A DNA stretch of 45,398 nt from Saccharopolyspora oryzae (GCF_027853915.1 NZ_JAQGLA010000063.1:1-45398); one strand, 5' to 3'. Positions 17,083 to 25,729 are shown, counted from the stretch's first letter. Notes: generated from the letters alone by a model not told the origin. Translations and numbers: made by a program.

Positions 17083-18345
17083 GTGGGACGCCTTCGGTCC
17101 ACGATCACCGGGTTGTTCGCTCGGTTATACCTCGCGCGCGCCCGCCGGAAGGGGCTGAGCTCGGTCCTGCCGGCGGCCGCGCTGATGCCGCTGCAGCGGA
17201 CCGGACTCGACCCCGTCCCAGCGCTGGGCGAGGTCCGCGAGCGGGAGCCGATCAGCCGCTTGGACCTGCCGTTCGCGGCCAACGTCTGGCTGGTCACCGG
17301 CTACGACGAGGCGAAGGCGGTGCTCGGCGACGCGGGGCGGTTCAGCAACGACTTCACCAACCTCGTCGGGTACGCGGGCGTCACCGCCGAGGACAACCCC
17401 GGTGGTCTCGGGTTCACCGATCCGCCGGCGCACACCCGGCTGCGGCGCCTGCTGACGCCCGAGTTCACCATGCGGCGGCTGGCCCGGTTGACCCCGGAGA
17501 TCGAGGCGATCGTGCAGGAGCGGCTGGACGTGATGGCGGCCGCGGACCAGCCGGTCGACCTGGTGACCGAGTTCGCGGTGCCGATCCCGTCGCTGGTGAT
17601 CAGCGAGCTGCTCGGCGTTCCCTACGGCGACCGCGAGGAGTTCCAGCAGCTCAGCGTGGCGCGGTTCGACGTCTTCGACGGCGTGGGCGCGTCGCTGGGT
17701 GCGATGTCGCAGTCGATGGAGTACCTGCACGGCGTCGTGCGCAGGCAGCGCGAAGAGCCGGGGGAGGGGCTGCTGGGCGCGCTGATCCGGGACCACGGCG
17801 ACGAGGTCAGCGACCGGGAGCTGGCCGAACTCGCCGACGGCGTGCTCACCGGCGGCTTCGAGACCACGGCGAGCATGCTCGCGCTGGGCGCGCTGGTGCT
17901 GCTCGAGGACCGGGAACTGCTGGAGCGAGTCCGCGACGACGACGAGGTGGTGCCAGGTCTGGTCGAGGAGCTGCTGCGCTACCTCACCGTCGTGCAGGTG
18001 GCGTTCCCCCGGTTCGCCCGGGAGGACGTCGAGGTCGCCGGGGTCCGGATCGAGCGGGGCGACGTCGTGCTGTGCTCGTTGAGCGGTGCGGACCGGGATG
18101 ACGTGCTCGGGCCGGGGATGGAGGCCTTCGACGCCGATCGTCGGCCGACGTCCCACCTGGCCTTCGGGCACGGCCTGCACCGCTGCATCGGTGCCGAGCT
18201 GGCCCGCATGGAGCTGCGCGCGGCCTACCCGGCGCTGGTGCGCCGGTTCCCGGACATCCGGCTGGCGGTGCCCGCCGCGGAGCTGGAGTTCCGGAAGGCC
18301 TCGATCGTCTACGGCCTGGATTCCCTGCCCGTGCACGTCAAATGA
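17083..18345 (+). CDS. cytochrome P450
   Basis: This roughly 420-residue bacterial P450 has the I-helix oxygen-activation motif GGFETT (257-262), the K-helix ExxR (E296-R299 in VEELLRYL) and the haem loop FGHGLHRCIGAELAR with ligand C368. The acid-alcohol pair is E260-T261, where glutamate is used instead of the more usual aspartate or acid; this is seen in other CYPs. GTG at 17083 was chosen because GGGGG precedes it. Codon 15 is TTA (17125-17127), rare in such DNA. It stands alone between the DUF418 gene and a convergent DUF3100 gene, so its redox partners are elsewhere. The substrate is unknown. Confidence 0.9.
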   Translation: MGRLRSTITGLFARLYLARARRKGLSSVLPAAALMPLQRTGLDPVPALGEVREREPISRLDLPFAANVWLVTGYDEAKAVLGDAGRFSNDFTNLVGYAGVTAEDNPGGLGFTDPPAHTRLRRLLTPEFTMRRLARLTPEIEAIVQERLDVMAAADQPVDLVTEFAVPIPSLVISELLGVPYGDREEFQQLSVARFDVFDGVGASLGAMSQSMEYLHGVVRRQREEPGEGLLGALIRDHGDEVSDRELAELADGVLTGGFETTASMLALGALVLLEDRELLERVRDDDEVVPGLVEELLRYLTVVQVAFPRFAREDVEVAGVRIERGDVVLCSLSGADRDDVLGPGMEAFDADRRPTSHLAFGHGLHRCIGAELARMELRAAYPALVRRFPDIRLAVPAAELEFRKASIVYGLDSLPVHVK

Positions 18346-18351
18346 CCCGGT

Positions 18352-19692
18352 TCAGAGGTGCAGCGCGAACTGGCCGAGCGCTGCGGCTGCGAGGAAGGAG
18401 GAGGTGTAGGTGACCAGCGCGACCAGCACGACTTTCCAGCTGAGCTGCTTCAGCGCCTGAGCGTCACGGCCCAGCGTGAGCCCGATGAGCGCCAGCCCCG
18501 GCAGGCCGATCAGCATCACGTCCAGGTTCTCCATCAGGTGGGAGATCCAGGCGCCGGTCGGCAGGAAGTTGGCCGACAGAAGGGTGCCGATGCCGAGCAC
18601 GAACACGCTGCCCGGGATCATGGGCAGCAGCTTCCCGAGCGCCACTGCGATGCGGACGATCACGAGCAGCACGACGACGCCGATCACGTCCTCGACCCGG
18701 AACGACCAGGTGCCGAGCGCGCTGCTGAGCAGCCCGACCGCTCCGACGACGAGGTAGCTCAGCAGCTCGACGAGCGGGGTGACCCGAGCGACGGGGTCGT
18801 GCGCGACTTCCAGCACCGTTTCCTCGGCGGATTCGGCGGCGGTCTCCTTCGTCTTGGCGTGGACGCGCTGGCCGTTGTCGTCGCGGCCGAACAGGCGGCT
18901 CCAGAAGGAGTAGAGGCGGCGGCACAGCGGCAGCGCGAGGAATACCCCGGAGTAGAAACCGACGATGTTCGTGACGAGGTTGGACAGCGCGGCCAGCGCA
19001 GCGATCTCGGCGGCCTGGTCCGGGTAGAGCAGCGACAGGGCGCCGACACCGCCGAGCATCATCGACCCGGACCCCAGGCCGAGGCCGAGCGCGAGCGCCA
19101 GCGGGTGGAGGATGCCCAGGCTGCCGGTGAACCCGGCCAGCAGCGAGATGTAGAGCGCGCCGAAGACCGTGCCGACCAGCCAGACCGAGAAGACACCGCG
19201 GTATTCCGGGGAGCGGACGCCGAAGCGCTCGATGGCGAAGGCCAGGTACGACTCGCGGTCGATGGACCAGGTGGCGCCGATCGAGGCACGTCCGATGCCC
19301 AGCACCACCGCGACCGGCAGCGCGATGACCACCGTGCCGAAGATGTGCCCGATCTCCTGCAGCAGGATCGCCGGGCCCAGGTTCTGGAACTTCGCCAGCG
19401 AGGGCCCGATCTCGGTGCCGAGCTTGGCCAGGAACAGCAGGATGCTGATCTCCAGCAGCACGGTGGACACCGCGCGGGTGGCGCCGGAGACCGGGCGCCA
19501 GCGCTGGACGCCGATCGCCGCGCCGATCAGCACCGCCCAGATGATCGGGAACAGCGCGATGGCGGCGGGGCCGAGGTCGAACTTGTGCTTGCCGATCAGC
19601 ACTGCGACGACGGAGACGGCGGTGGACAGCGCGATCGAGGTCGCCCAGTGGGCCCGGGTGATCTTCGCGGGCGCTTCGGTGCCTTGGTCCAT
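18352..19692 (-). CDS. DUF3100 membrane protein
   Basis: This roughly 446-residue integral membrane protein has about 11 hydrophobic helices in two halves, joined by a charged cytoplasmic loop near residues 280-305. The overall sequence fits DUF3100, a family of likely transporters often found beside amidohydrolases; the function is not established. ATG 19692 was chosen because CCGGAGG lies 5 bases upstream; a TTG at 19716 is less likely. It is divergent from an amidohydrolase, with matching GGTATRCC palindromes in the 230-bp gap, so the two are probably co-regulated and may import and hydrolyse one substrate. Confidence 0.82.
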   Translation of the reverse strand: MDQGTEAPAKITRAHWATSIALSTAVSVVAVLIGKHKFDLGPAAIALFPIIWAVLIGAAIGVQRWRPVSGATRAVSTVLLEISILLFLAKLGTEIGPSLAKFQNLGPAILLQEIGHIFGTVVIALPVAVVLGIGRASIGATWSIDRESYLAFAIERFGVRSPEYRGVFSVWLVGTVFGALYISLLAGFTGSLGILHPLALALGLGLGSGSMMLGGVGALSLLYPDQAAEIAALAALSNLVTNIVGFYSGVFLALPLCRRLYSFWSRLFGRDDNGQRVHAKTKETAAESAEETVLEVAHDPVARVTPLVELLSYLVVGAVGLLSSALGTWSFRVEDVIGVVVLLVIVRIAVALGKLLPMIPGSVFVLGIGTLLSANFLPTGAWISHLMENLDVMLIGLPGLALIGLTLGRDAQALKQLSWKVVLVALVTYTSSFLAAAALGQFALHL

Positions 19693-19718
19693 GGCATCCT
19701 CCGGCGGTGTGACCAATT

Positions 19719-19728
19719 CGGTATACCG
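19719..19728. promoter_or_regulatory. palindrome CGGTATACCG, candidate GntR-type operator
   Basis: A perfect 10-bp palindrome within TTCGGTATACCGGC, 27 bp upstream of the DUF3100 start. Its core matches 19860-19875. GGTATACC-type sites are typical of FadR-group GntR regulators, but no such regulator is in the window. Confidence 0.5.
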
Positions 19729-19859
19729 GCGGGAGCGTAGCGGGTTGCTGCAGAAGTGTGGTTGGCATTCGCAAATACTTGTCTATACATGCTTTTCAAC
19801 CGGACATTTCGCGATTCAGCGCACGCCACCACGGATCGACCGCGCTTCGATGGATGAGA

Positions 19860-19875
19860 ATTTGGTATGCCAAAT
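19860..19875. promoter_or_regulatory. 16-bp palindrome ATTTGGTATGCCAAAT
   Basis: A 16-bp inverted repeat with one mismatched pair, 47 bp upstream of the amidohydrolase start. It shares the GGTATRCC core with 19719-19728, so the two probably bind one regulator that controls both divergent genes. Confidence 0.6.
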
Positions 19876-19922
19876 GGTAGGGTCGGTGCCGCGGGCGAAG
19901 GTCCTGCCGGAGGAGGTTCTCG

Positions 19923-21386
19923 ATGCGCACTCGCTGGCGCGCCAGCCACGTCCTCGCCCACCAGGACGGGCACCACGCGCTGCTGCGCGGCGGTGAGGTC
20001 GTCTGGGAGGACGACGTCATCGTCCACGTCGGACAGCACTACGACGGCCACGTGGACGTCGACCTGGATCTGGGCGACTCCCTGGTGCTGCCGGGGCTGA
20101 TCGACCTCGACGCGCTCACCGACATCGACCACCTGGTGCTCGACTCGTGGACGACCCCCGAGCGCGCCGACGGGCTCCAGTGGTCGCTGGACTACTTCCA
20201 GAACCGCCGCCGCGACGTGTTCACCCCGCAGGAGCGGGCGACGATCCGCGAGTACGCCCTGGTGCAGCTGGCCCTGCACGGCATCACCACCTACATGCCG
20301 ATCGCCTCGGAGATCCACAGCTCGTGGGCCGAACCGCTCGACGAGCTGGTCGGCATGGCGGAGACCTCGCGCCGGATCGGCCTGCGCGGCTACCTCGGCC
20401 CGGCGTACCGCTCGGGCGTCAACGTCGCGCCGCCGGGAGGCGGGCGCGACGTGGCCTTCGACGAGGAGCGCGGCCGGGAAGGCCTGCGCGACGCGGTCCG
20501 GTTCCTGGACCACGCCGCCGAGCTGTCCGACCCGCTGGTCACCGGTGTTCTCCTGCCGTGCCGGATCGAGACGCTCACCGAACAGCTCATGCGCGAAACC
20601 GCCGACATCGCACGGCAGCGAGACGTCCTCGTGCGCCTGCACAGCCTGCAAGGCCTGTTGGAGCGGGAACTCGTGCAGCGGCAGCACGGCGCCACGCCGC
20701 TGGAGATGCTGGACCGCACCGGCCTGCTCGGAACCCGACTGCTCGTCCCGCACGGCCTGGTGGTCGACCGGCATCCCCAGGTGCACGGCGAGGACCGCGG
20801 CGACCTGGCGACGCTGGCCGAAGCCGGGGTGTCGATCGTGCACTGCCCGCAGACGTCCCTGCGCTACGGGGCGGTGCTGCGGTCCTTCGGCGCGTACAAG
20901 CAGGCCGGGATCAACCTGTGCCTGGGCACGGATTCCTTCCCGCCGGACCTGATCCGCGGCATGGACCTCGGCGTGCACATCGCCAAGGTCCTGGACGGCC
21001 GGATGGACGCCGCTCCCGCTGAGGACTACCTCGACGCGGCGACTCTCGGCGGTGCACGAGCTCTCGGGCGCAGCGACCTCGGCCGGCTGGAACCCGGTGC
21101 GCAGGCGGACCTGGCGGCCTTCCGCATCGACGACATCCGCGACGGCGTCCTCGACGACCCGGTGCGAACGTTCCTGCTCAACGGGACCGCCCGCCAGGCA
21201 ACGCATTCGGTGGTCGCGGGCAACCCGGTGCTCTCGGACTCCCAGATCCCCGGCGTCGACCTAGAAGACCTCCGCGCCCGGGCCCAGGGGCTCTTCGAGA
21301 AGATGCGCGCCGCCTACTCCGAGCGAGACCTCCTCCGCCGTCCGGCTGCGGAGCTGTTCCCGCCCACCTACCCGGATTTCACCTGA
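19923..21386 (+). CDS. amidohydrolase-superfamily protein with altered metal motif
   Basis: This 487-residue protein has the TRZ/ATZ-like composite fold. An N-terminal beta-sandwich ends at LPGLIDLDALTDIDH, a TIM-barrel follows, and then the sandwich is completed (GRLEPGAQADLAAFRI). The strand-6 histidine (LLVPHGL), VHCPQTS and strand-8 aspartate (LGTDSFPPDL) are conserved. The strand-1 HxH metal pair expected after PGL is missing and replaced by D/L residues. Either it uses a different metal arrangement or it is not a standard hydrolase. GGAGG lies near the ATG. It is divergent from a DUF3100 transporter-like gene and is followed by a second amidohydrolase. Confidence 0.85.
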   Translation: MRTRWRASHVLAHQDGHHALLRGGEVVWEDDVIVHVGQHYDGHVDVDLDLGDSLVLPGLIDLDALTDIDHLVLDSWTTPERADGLQWSLDYFQNRRRDVFTPQERATIREYALVQLALHGITTYMPIASEIHSSWAEPLDELVGMAETSRRIGLRGYLGPAYRSGVNVAPPGGGRDVAFDEERGREGLRDAVRFLDHAAELSDPLVTGVLLPCRIETLTEQLMRETADIARQRDVLVRLHSLQGLLERELVQRQHGATPLEMLDRTGLLGTRLLVPHGLVVDRHPQVHGEDRGDLATLAEAGVSIVHCPQTSLRYGAVLRSFGAYKQAGINLCLGTDSFPPDLIRGMDLGVHIAKVLDGRMDAAPAEDYLDAATLGGARALGRSDLGRLEPGAQADLAAFRIDDIRDGVLDDPVRTFLLNGTARQATHSVVAGNPVLSDSQIPGVDLEDLRARAQGLFEKMRAAYSERDLLRRPAAELFPPTYPDFT

Positions 21387-21393
21387 TCCACCT

Positions 21394-21435
21394 CGTGAGC
21401 GGCGATGGTCGTAAGAGCAACCATCGCCACTCACG
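21394..21435. terminator. GTGAG-type hairpin, copy 3
   Basis: GTGAGCGGCGATGGT pairs with a partner ending CTCAC, 15-16 bp with one mismatch and a 10-base loop. It starts 7 bp after the amidohydrolase stop with no T-tract. It is nearly the same sequence as 34297-34338. Confidence 0.65.
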
Positions 21436-21441
21436 TGGAAC

Positions 21442-21463
21442 CGCAGTTTCAATTGAAACTGCG
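21442..21463. repeat. type B palindrome, copy 4
   Basis: A perfect 22-bp palindrome, CGCAGTTTCAA plus its reverse complement, immediately after a GTGAG-type hairpin. Confidence 0.85.
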
Positions 21464-21482
21464 AATCGCCGTGGGTGGAGTC

Positions 21483-21504
21483 CGCAGTTTCAATTGAAAC
21501 TGCG
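21483..21504. repeat. type B palindrome, copy 5
   Basis: An identical 22-bp perfect palindrome, 41 bp after copy 4 (start to start, about four helical turns). It ends 64 bp before the next gene. Confidence 0.85.
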
Positions 21505-21568
21505 CCCCTGCTGAACGCGCGATGACCGGGCTCGGTGGAATCGCGAGACGATGCACAACGGAGGCGAA

Positions 21569-22777
21569 ATGCTGATCACCAATGTCCGTCCGTGGGGCGG
21601 TCCGCTCGCGGAGATCGTGGTCGAGGACGGCCGGATCACCGCCGTCAAGCCACTCGAGTCCGAAGTGGACACCCAGGGCGCGGATGTCGTCGACGGGCGC
21701 GGACGCCTCGCGCTGCCGTCGTTCTCCGACGTGCACTGCCACCTGGACTCGACCCGGATCGGCCTGCCGTTCCGCCCGCACACCGGCGGCCAGGGCGTCT
21801 GGGAAATGGTGATGAACGACCGCGAGAACTGGCGCAACGACGAGTGGACCGTGTCCGAGCGCGCGACCCACACGCTCGGCCGGATCATCGCCAACGGCAC
21901 CACGCGCGTCCGCAGCTACGCGCAGATCGACGCCGACTGCCGCTTGGAGCGCTTCGAAGGCGTGCTCGCCGCCAAGGAAGCCCACAAGGACCGCGCCGAC
22001 GTGGAGGTCATCGCGTTTCCGCAGGCAGGCGTGCTGCTGGAGCAGGGAGTCCCGGAACTCCTCGAGGAGGCGCTGTCCTCCGGCGCCGCGGTGGTCGGCG
22101 GCATCGACCCCTGCACGCTGGACCGCGACCCGGTCCGCCACCTGGACATCCTGTTCGGCCTGGCCGAGAAGCACCAGGCGCCGATCGACTTCCACCTGCA
22201 CGAGCCGGGCCACCTCGGCGTGTACTCGGTCGACCTGATCCTGGAGCGCGTGCGCGCGCTGGGCATGACCGGCAAGGCCAGCATCTCGCACGCCTACGAC
22301 CTCGGCAGCGTCTCGGAGTCCACCACCAACCGGCTGATCGAGGAGTTCGCCGAGCTGGACGTCTCGATGACCACGGTCGCCCCCGCGCAGCACCACTCGC
22401 TGCCGCTCACCGACCTGACGGCAGCCGGCGTCCGCATCGGCCTCGGCGAGGACGGCCAGCGCGACTACTGGGGTCCGTACGGCAACGCCGACATGCTCGA
22501 CCGGACCTGGCAGCTGGCCTTCACCAACGGTTTCCGCGCCGACGAGCTCGTCGAGCACGCCGTCGCGGTGGCCACCCGAGGTGGTGCGGCGATCCTCGAC
22601 CGCGACCTGCCGCGCCTGACCTCGACGGCGGACCGCCCCGGCCTGGACGCCGGCGACCAGGCGGACATCCTGCTGGTGGACGGCGAAACGGTGACCTCGG
22701 CGGTGATGGACCGCGGCACGGACCGCACGGTCATCCACAACGGCCGAGTGGTGGCCGAAACCGGCGAGCTGAGCTGA
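21569..22777 (+). CDS. cytosine-deaminase-like amidohydrolase
   Basis: This roughly 402-residue enzyme keeps the full amidohydrolase metal set: HxH in FSDVHCHLDST, the strand-5 FHLHEPG, the strand-6 SHAYDLG and the strand-8 GEDGQRDYWGPYGNADML. The last motif closely resembles the GxDxxxDPWxPxGxxNML loop of cytosine and N-isopropylammelide hydrolases. It would hydrolyse a cyclic amide, amidine or related C-N bond in the cytoplasm. ATG 21569 was chosen because GGAGG lies 4 bases upstream; ATG 21551 has none. It follows the first amidohydrolase on the same strand across a 180-bp repeat-bearing gap. Confidence 0.9.
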   Translation: MLITNVRPWGGPLAEIVVEDGRITAVKPLESEVDTQGADVVDGRGRLALPSFSDVHCHLDSTRIGLPFRPHTGGQGVWEMVMNDRENWRNDEWTVSERATHTLGRIIANGTTRVRSYAQIDADCRLERFEGVLAAKEAHKDRADVEVIAFPQAGVLLEQGVPELLEEALSSGAAVVGGIDPCTLDRDPVRHLDILFGLAEKHQAPIDFHLHEPGHLGVYSVDLILERVRALGMTGKASISHAYDLGSVSESTTNRLIEEFAELDVSMTTVAPAQHHSLPLTDLTAAGVRIGLGEDGQRDYWGPYGNADMLDRTWQLAFTNGFRADELVEHAVAVATRGGAAILDRDLPRLTSTADRPGLDAGDQADILLVDGETVTSAVMDRGTDRTVIHNGRVVAETGELS

Positions 22778-22793
22778 CAACCCGCCCCAGAAC

Positions 22794-22860
22794 GTCGGTT
22801 CTGCCCAGGACTGGCCAGGTGTTCACGCCAGGGGAAGTGCCAGTTCCGGGCGGAACCGAC
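22794..22860. terminator. 67-bp long imperfect hairpin
   Basis: Outer arms GTCGGTTCTGCCC / GGGCGGAACCGAC (one mismatch) enclose inner arms GGACTGGC / GCCAGTTCC with one bulge. It lies 17 bp after the amidohydrolase stop and before the VOC gene. It is probably a terminator without a T-tract. Confidence 0.5.
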
Positions 22861-22928
22861 CCCCACCTCGTGCGCCGATCTTCCATTCGTACAAGGCGGT
22901 GGGGGAGCGGGGCGGCGAGGATGGGGCA

Positions 22929-23279
22929 ATGGTCAGTCGAATCATTCCCTACCTCGTCGGTGATGCCGCCGCGGTCAAGGACTTCTACGTCGACGTGCTC
23001 GGGCTCGAGGTGGCGATGGAGGACCCGGTGCTCTGCCTGCGGTCACCGGAGAACCCGTCGGCCCAGGTCATCGTCTCGCCGCCGGGCATGGAGAACCCCG
23101 AACCCCGCTTCGGCATCGACCTCGGCGAACCGGCAGCCGTCGACGCGGCCCACGCCGAAGCGCAACGCCGGGGCCTGCGCGTCGTCTACCCGCTCACGAA
23201 CGAGCCCTGGGGCGTGCGCCGCTTCTTCGTCGAAGACGCCACCGGCGCGGTGATCAACGTCCTCGCCCACCTGCCCTGA
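22929..23279 (+). CDS. VOC-superfamily (glyoxalase/bleomycin-resistance-like) protein
   Basis: This roughly 116-residue protein has one VOC unit pair. IPYLVGDAAAVKDFYVDVLGLEV is the first beta-alpha-beta-beta module (split around residue 10), and WGVRRFFVEDATGAVINVL is the second. Such proteins bind metals or sequester drugs; a single gene of this size usually acts as a dimer. The metal glutamate normally found near the C-terminus appears as the FVEDATG region, which is suggestive only. The ATG at 22929 was chosen over 22899 because GAGGATGGGG precedes it. Its role here is unknown. Confidence 0.8.
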   Translation: MVSRIIPYLVGDAAAVKDFYVDVLGLEVAMEDPVLCLRSPENPSAQVIVSPPGMENPEPRFGIDLGEPAAVDAAHAEAQRRGLRVVYPLTNEPWGVRRFFVEDATGAVINVLAHLP

Positions 23280-23316
23280 CCCCGTCCGCCGCAACGTCGC
23301 TGTTCCGAGGCCTTTC

Positions 23317-23350
23317 GATACGCCGGTGCATCCGATACGGTCATGCATCC
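23317..23350. promoter_or_regulatory. tandem 17-bp direct repeat
   Basis: Two abutting copies of GATACG-N4-TGCATCC (23317-23333 and 23334-23350) lie just upstream of the TetR start at 23371. Each unit is itself weakly dyad-symmetric. It is a candidate autoregulatory operator. Confidence 0.45.
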
Positions 23351-23370
23351 GGCGATCGGGAGGTTCGGCT

Positions 23371-23991
23371 GTGGTCGGGCAGGTGCGGGTGACCAGGCGG
23401 CGGGGGCGGACCCGGCAGCGGTTGCTCGATGCCGCGCTGGTCGTGTTCGCCGCCGAGGGGTTCGGCAGGTCGACGATCGAGCAGGTCTGCGATCGGGCCG
23501 GGTACACCCGCGGCGCCTTCTACTCCAACTTCGCTTCGCTGGAGGAGCTGTTCCTCGCGATGTGGGAGCAGCACTCGCAGCGGATGCTCGCCGAGGTCCG
23601 GGCAGCGGTCGACGCCGCGCGGACGGCCGGGGTCGACGACGTCCGGTCGGCGGTCGAGCGGTTGCTCGAAGCCACGCCGGTGGACGACGACTGGTACCGG
23701 ATCACCGCCGAGTTCAGCGCGCACGCGCTGCGGAATCCGGCGTTGCGGCGGGTCGTGGTGGCCCGCGAGGAAGCGATCGCGGCGGCGATCGTGCCCGGGG
23801 TCGAGGCGCTGCTCGACCGGGTCGGGCGGAAGGTCCCGGACCCGGTCGCGCTCGGGCAGGCGCTGATCGCCGTGCACGACGGAACCGCCGTGCAGTGCTT
23901 GATGGAACCCGACGACCCGGCCGTGCGGCAGCGCCGGGTCGAGCTGTTCGAGCGGGTCGTGCTGGCCTACAGCGTGGAGGGCGAAGGATGA
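23371..23991 (+). CDS. TetR-family regulator
   Basis: This roughly 206-residue regulator has an N-terminal helix-turn-helix (RQRLLDAALVVFAAEGFG, then TIEQVCDRAGYTRGAFYSNF) typical of TetR, and a helical ligand domain. GTG 23371 was chosen because GGGAGG lies 7 bases upstream; an earlier GTG at 23326 would read through the direct repeat at 23317-23350. Its stop overlaps the start of the flavin dehydrogenase (ATGA), so regulator and enzyme are made together and the enzyme's substrate or product is the likely ligand. Confidence 0.9.
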   Translation: MVGQVRVTRRRGRTRQRLLDAALVVFAAEGFGRSTIEQVCDRAGYTRGAFYSNFASLEELFLAMWEQHSQRMLAEVRAAVDAARTAGVDDVRSAVERLLEATPVDDDWYRITAEFSAHALRNPALRRVVVAREEAIAAAIVPGVEALLDRVGRKVPDPVALGQALIAVHDGTAVQCLMEPDDPAVRQRRVELFERVVLAYSVEGEG

Positions 23992-25646
23992 GCGAACCGG
24001 ACGTGATCGTGGTCGGCGCCGGGCTGGCCGGGTTGGTGGCGACCTACGAGCTGGTGCAGGCCGGCCGCCGGGTGGTCGTCGTCGACCAGGAGAACCGAGC
24101 CAACCTGGGCGGGCAGGCGTTCTGGTCGCTCGGCGGGTTGTTCCTGGTCAACAGCCCGGAGCAGCGCCGGCTGGGGGTGCGCGACTCCTACGAGCTGGCG
24201 ATGCAGGACTGGCTCGGTTCGGCCGGTTTCGACCGCGACGACGAGGACCACTGGGGCCGCCAGTGGGCGCGCGCCTACGTGCACTTCGCGGCCACCGAGA
24301 AGCGCAAGTACCTGCACGACCTCGGGTTGCGGCTGACTCCGCTGGTCGGCTGGGCCGAGCGCGGTGGCGGGGTCGCGGGCGGGCACGGCAACTCGGTGCC
24401 CCGCTTCCACCTCACCTGGGGAACCGGTCCCGAGGTGGTGCGGGTGTTCGCCGAACCGGTGCTGGCGGCGGAGAAGCGCGGGCTGGTCCGGTTCGAGTTC
24501 CGCCACCAGGTCGACGAGCTCGTCGTCGAGGACGGCGCGGTGGTGGGCGTGCGCGGCACCGTGCTGGAGCCGTCGGAGGCCGACCGCGGGGTGGCGTCGT
24601 CGCGCGAAGCGGTGGGCGATTTCGAGCTGCGGGCGAAGGCTGTCGTCGTCTCCTCCGGCGGGATCGGGCACAACCACGAGCTGATCCGGGCGAACTGGCC
24701 GGTGGAACGGCTGGGACCGTGCCCGGAGACGATGATCTCCGGCGTTCCCGCGCACGTGGACGGGCGGATGATCGGGATCACCGAGTCCGCAGGCGGGCGC
24801 ATCGTCAACCGGGACCGGATGTGGCACTACACCGAGGGAATCCACAACTGGGACCCGATCTGGCCGGACCACGCGATCCGGATCATCCCCGGCCCGTCGT
24901 CGCTGTGGTTCGACGCGACCGGCAAGCGGATGGCGGCGCCGAACTTCCCCGGCTTCGACACCAACCGGACCATGCGGGAAATCCTGTCCACCGGCTACGA
25001 CTACTCGTGGTTCGTGCTCACCCAGTCGATCCTGGAGAAGGAGTTCAGCCTCTCCGGATCCGAGCAGAACCCGGACATCACCGGCAAGGACCTCAAGTTC
25101 ACCCTCGCCAGCCGTCTCGCGAAGGGCGCGCCGGGACCGGTGGACGCGTTCAAGAACAAGGGCGTGGACTTCGTCGTCGCGGACAACCTGCGCGAACTCG
25201 TGGACGGCATGAACGCGATCGCCCGCGGCCCGCAGCTCGACCACGACGCCATCAAGCAGCAGATCGTCGCGCGGGACCGCGAGGTCACGCAGAAGTACGC
25301 CAAGGACTTCCAGCTGATGGCGGTGGCCAACGCGCGCCGCTACCTCGGCGACAAGGTGTCGCGGGTGGCCAAGCCGCACCGCATCCTCGATCCCTCGCAC
25401 GGCCCGCTGATCGCGGTCCGCCTGAACGTCCTGACCCGCAAAACCCTCGGCGGAGTCCAGACGAACCTGGATTCGCAGGTGATCGGCCCGGACGGAGCCC
25501 CGCTGCCCGGCCTGTACGCGGCGGGCGAGGTGGCCGGCTTCGGCGGAGGCGGAGTGCACGGCTACAACGCGCTGGAAGGAACCTTCCTCGGCGGCTGCAT
25601 CTTCTCCGGCCGAGCCGCAGGACGAGCCCTGGCCCGAAGCCTCTGA
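23988..25646 (+). CDS. FAD-binding dehydrogenase (KstD/fumarate-reductase-like)
   Basis: This 552-residue flavoprotein begins with VIVVGAGLAGLVA, the dinucleotide-binding GxGxxG (10-15), followed by NLGGQAFWSLGGLF. It ends with the FAD-binding GFGGGGVHGYNALEGTFLGG in two pieces. The overall sequence fits a group of FAD-dependent dehydrogenases related to 3-ketosteroid dehydrogenases and fumarate reductase flavoproteins, with unproven substrates. The conserved HGNSVPRFHLTWGTGP block is typical of this group. Translation is coupled to the upstream TetR gene by an ATGA overlap. A strong hairpin at 25730-25760 separates it from convergent genes. Confidence 0.88.
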   Translation: MSEPDVIVVGAGLAGLVATYELVQAGRRVVVVDQENRANLGGQAFWSLGGLFLVNSPEQRRLGVRDSYELAMQDWLGSAGFDRDDEDHWGRQWARAYVHFAATEKRKYLHDLGLRLTPLVGWAERGGGVAGGHGNSVPRFHLTWGTGPEVVRVFAEPVLAAEKRGLVRFEFRHQVDELVVEDGAVVGVRGTVLEPSEADRGVASSREAVGDFELRAKAVVVSSGGIGHNHELIRANWPVERLGPCPETMISGVPAHVDGRMIGITESAGGRIVNRDRMWHYTEGIHNWDPIWPDHAIRIIPGPSSLWFDATGKRMAAPNFPGFDTNRTMREILSTGYDYSWFVLTQSILEKEFSLSGSEQNPDITGKDLKFTLASRLAKGAPGPVDAFKNKGVDFVVADNLRELVDGMNAIARGPQLDHDAIKQQIVARDREVTQKYAKDFQLMAVANARRYLGDKVSRVAKPHRILDPSHGPLIAVRLNVLTRKTLGGVQTNLDSQVIGPDGAPLPGLYAAGEVAGFGGGGVHGYNALEGTFLGGCIFSGRAAGRALARSL

Positions 25647-25729
25647 CATTCCGCCGATCGGGTTCGACGGACCAGCTCGAGGGTGGATCAGAAGCCGGGA
25701 TCCCCTGTGGTTTCAAGGAATTTGGCAAT

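Noticed and set aside
21442..21504. possible CRISPR repeats (GTTTCAATTGAAAC resembles some repeat ends)
   Set aside because: There are only two copies locally, each a full palindrome, with one 19-bp gap and no cas genes.
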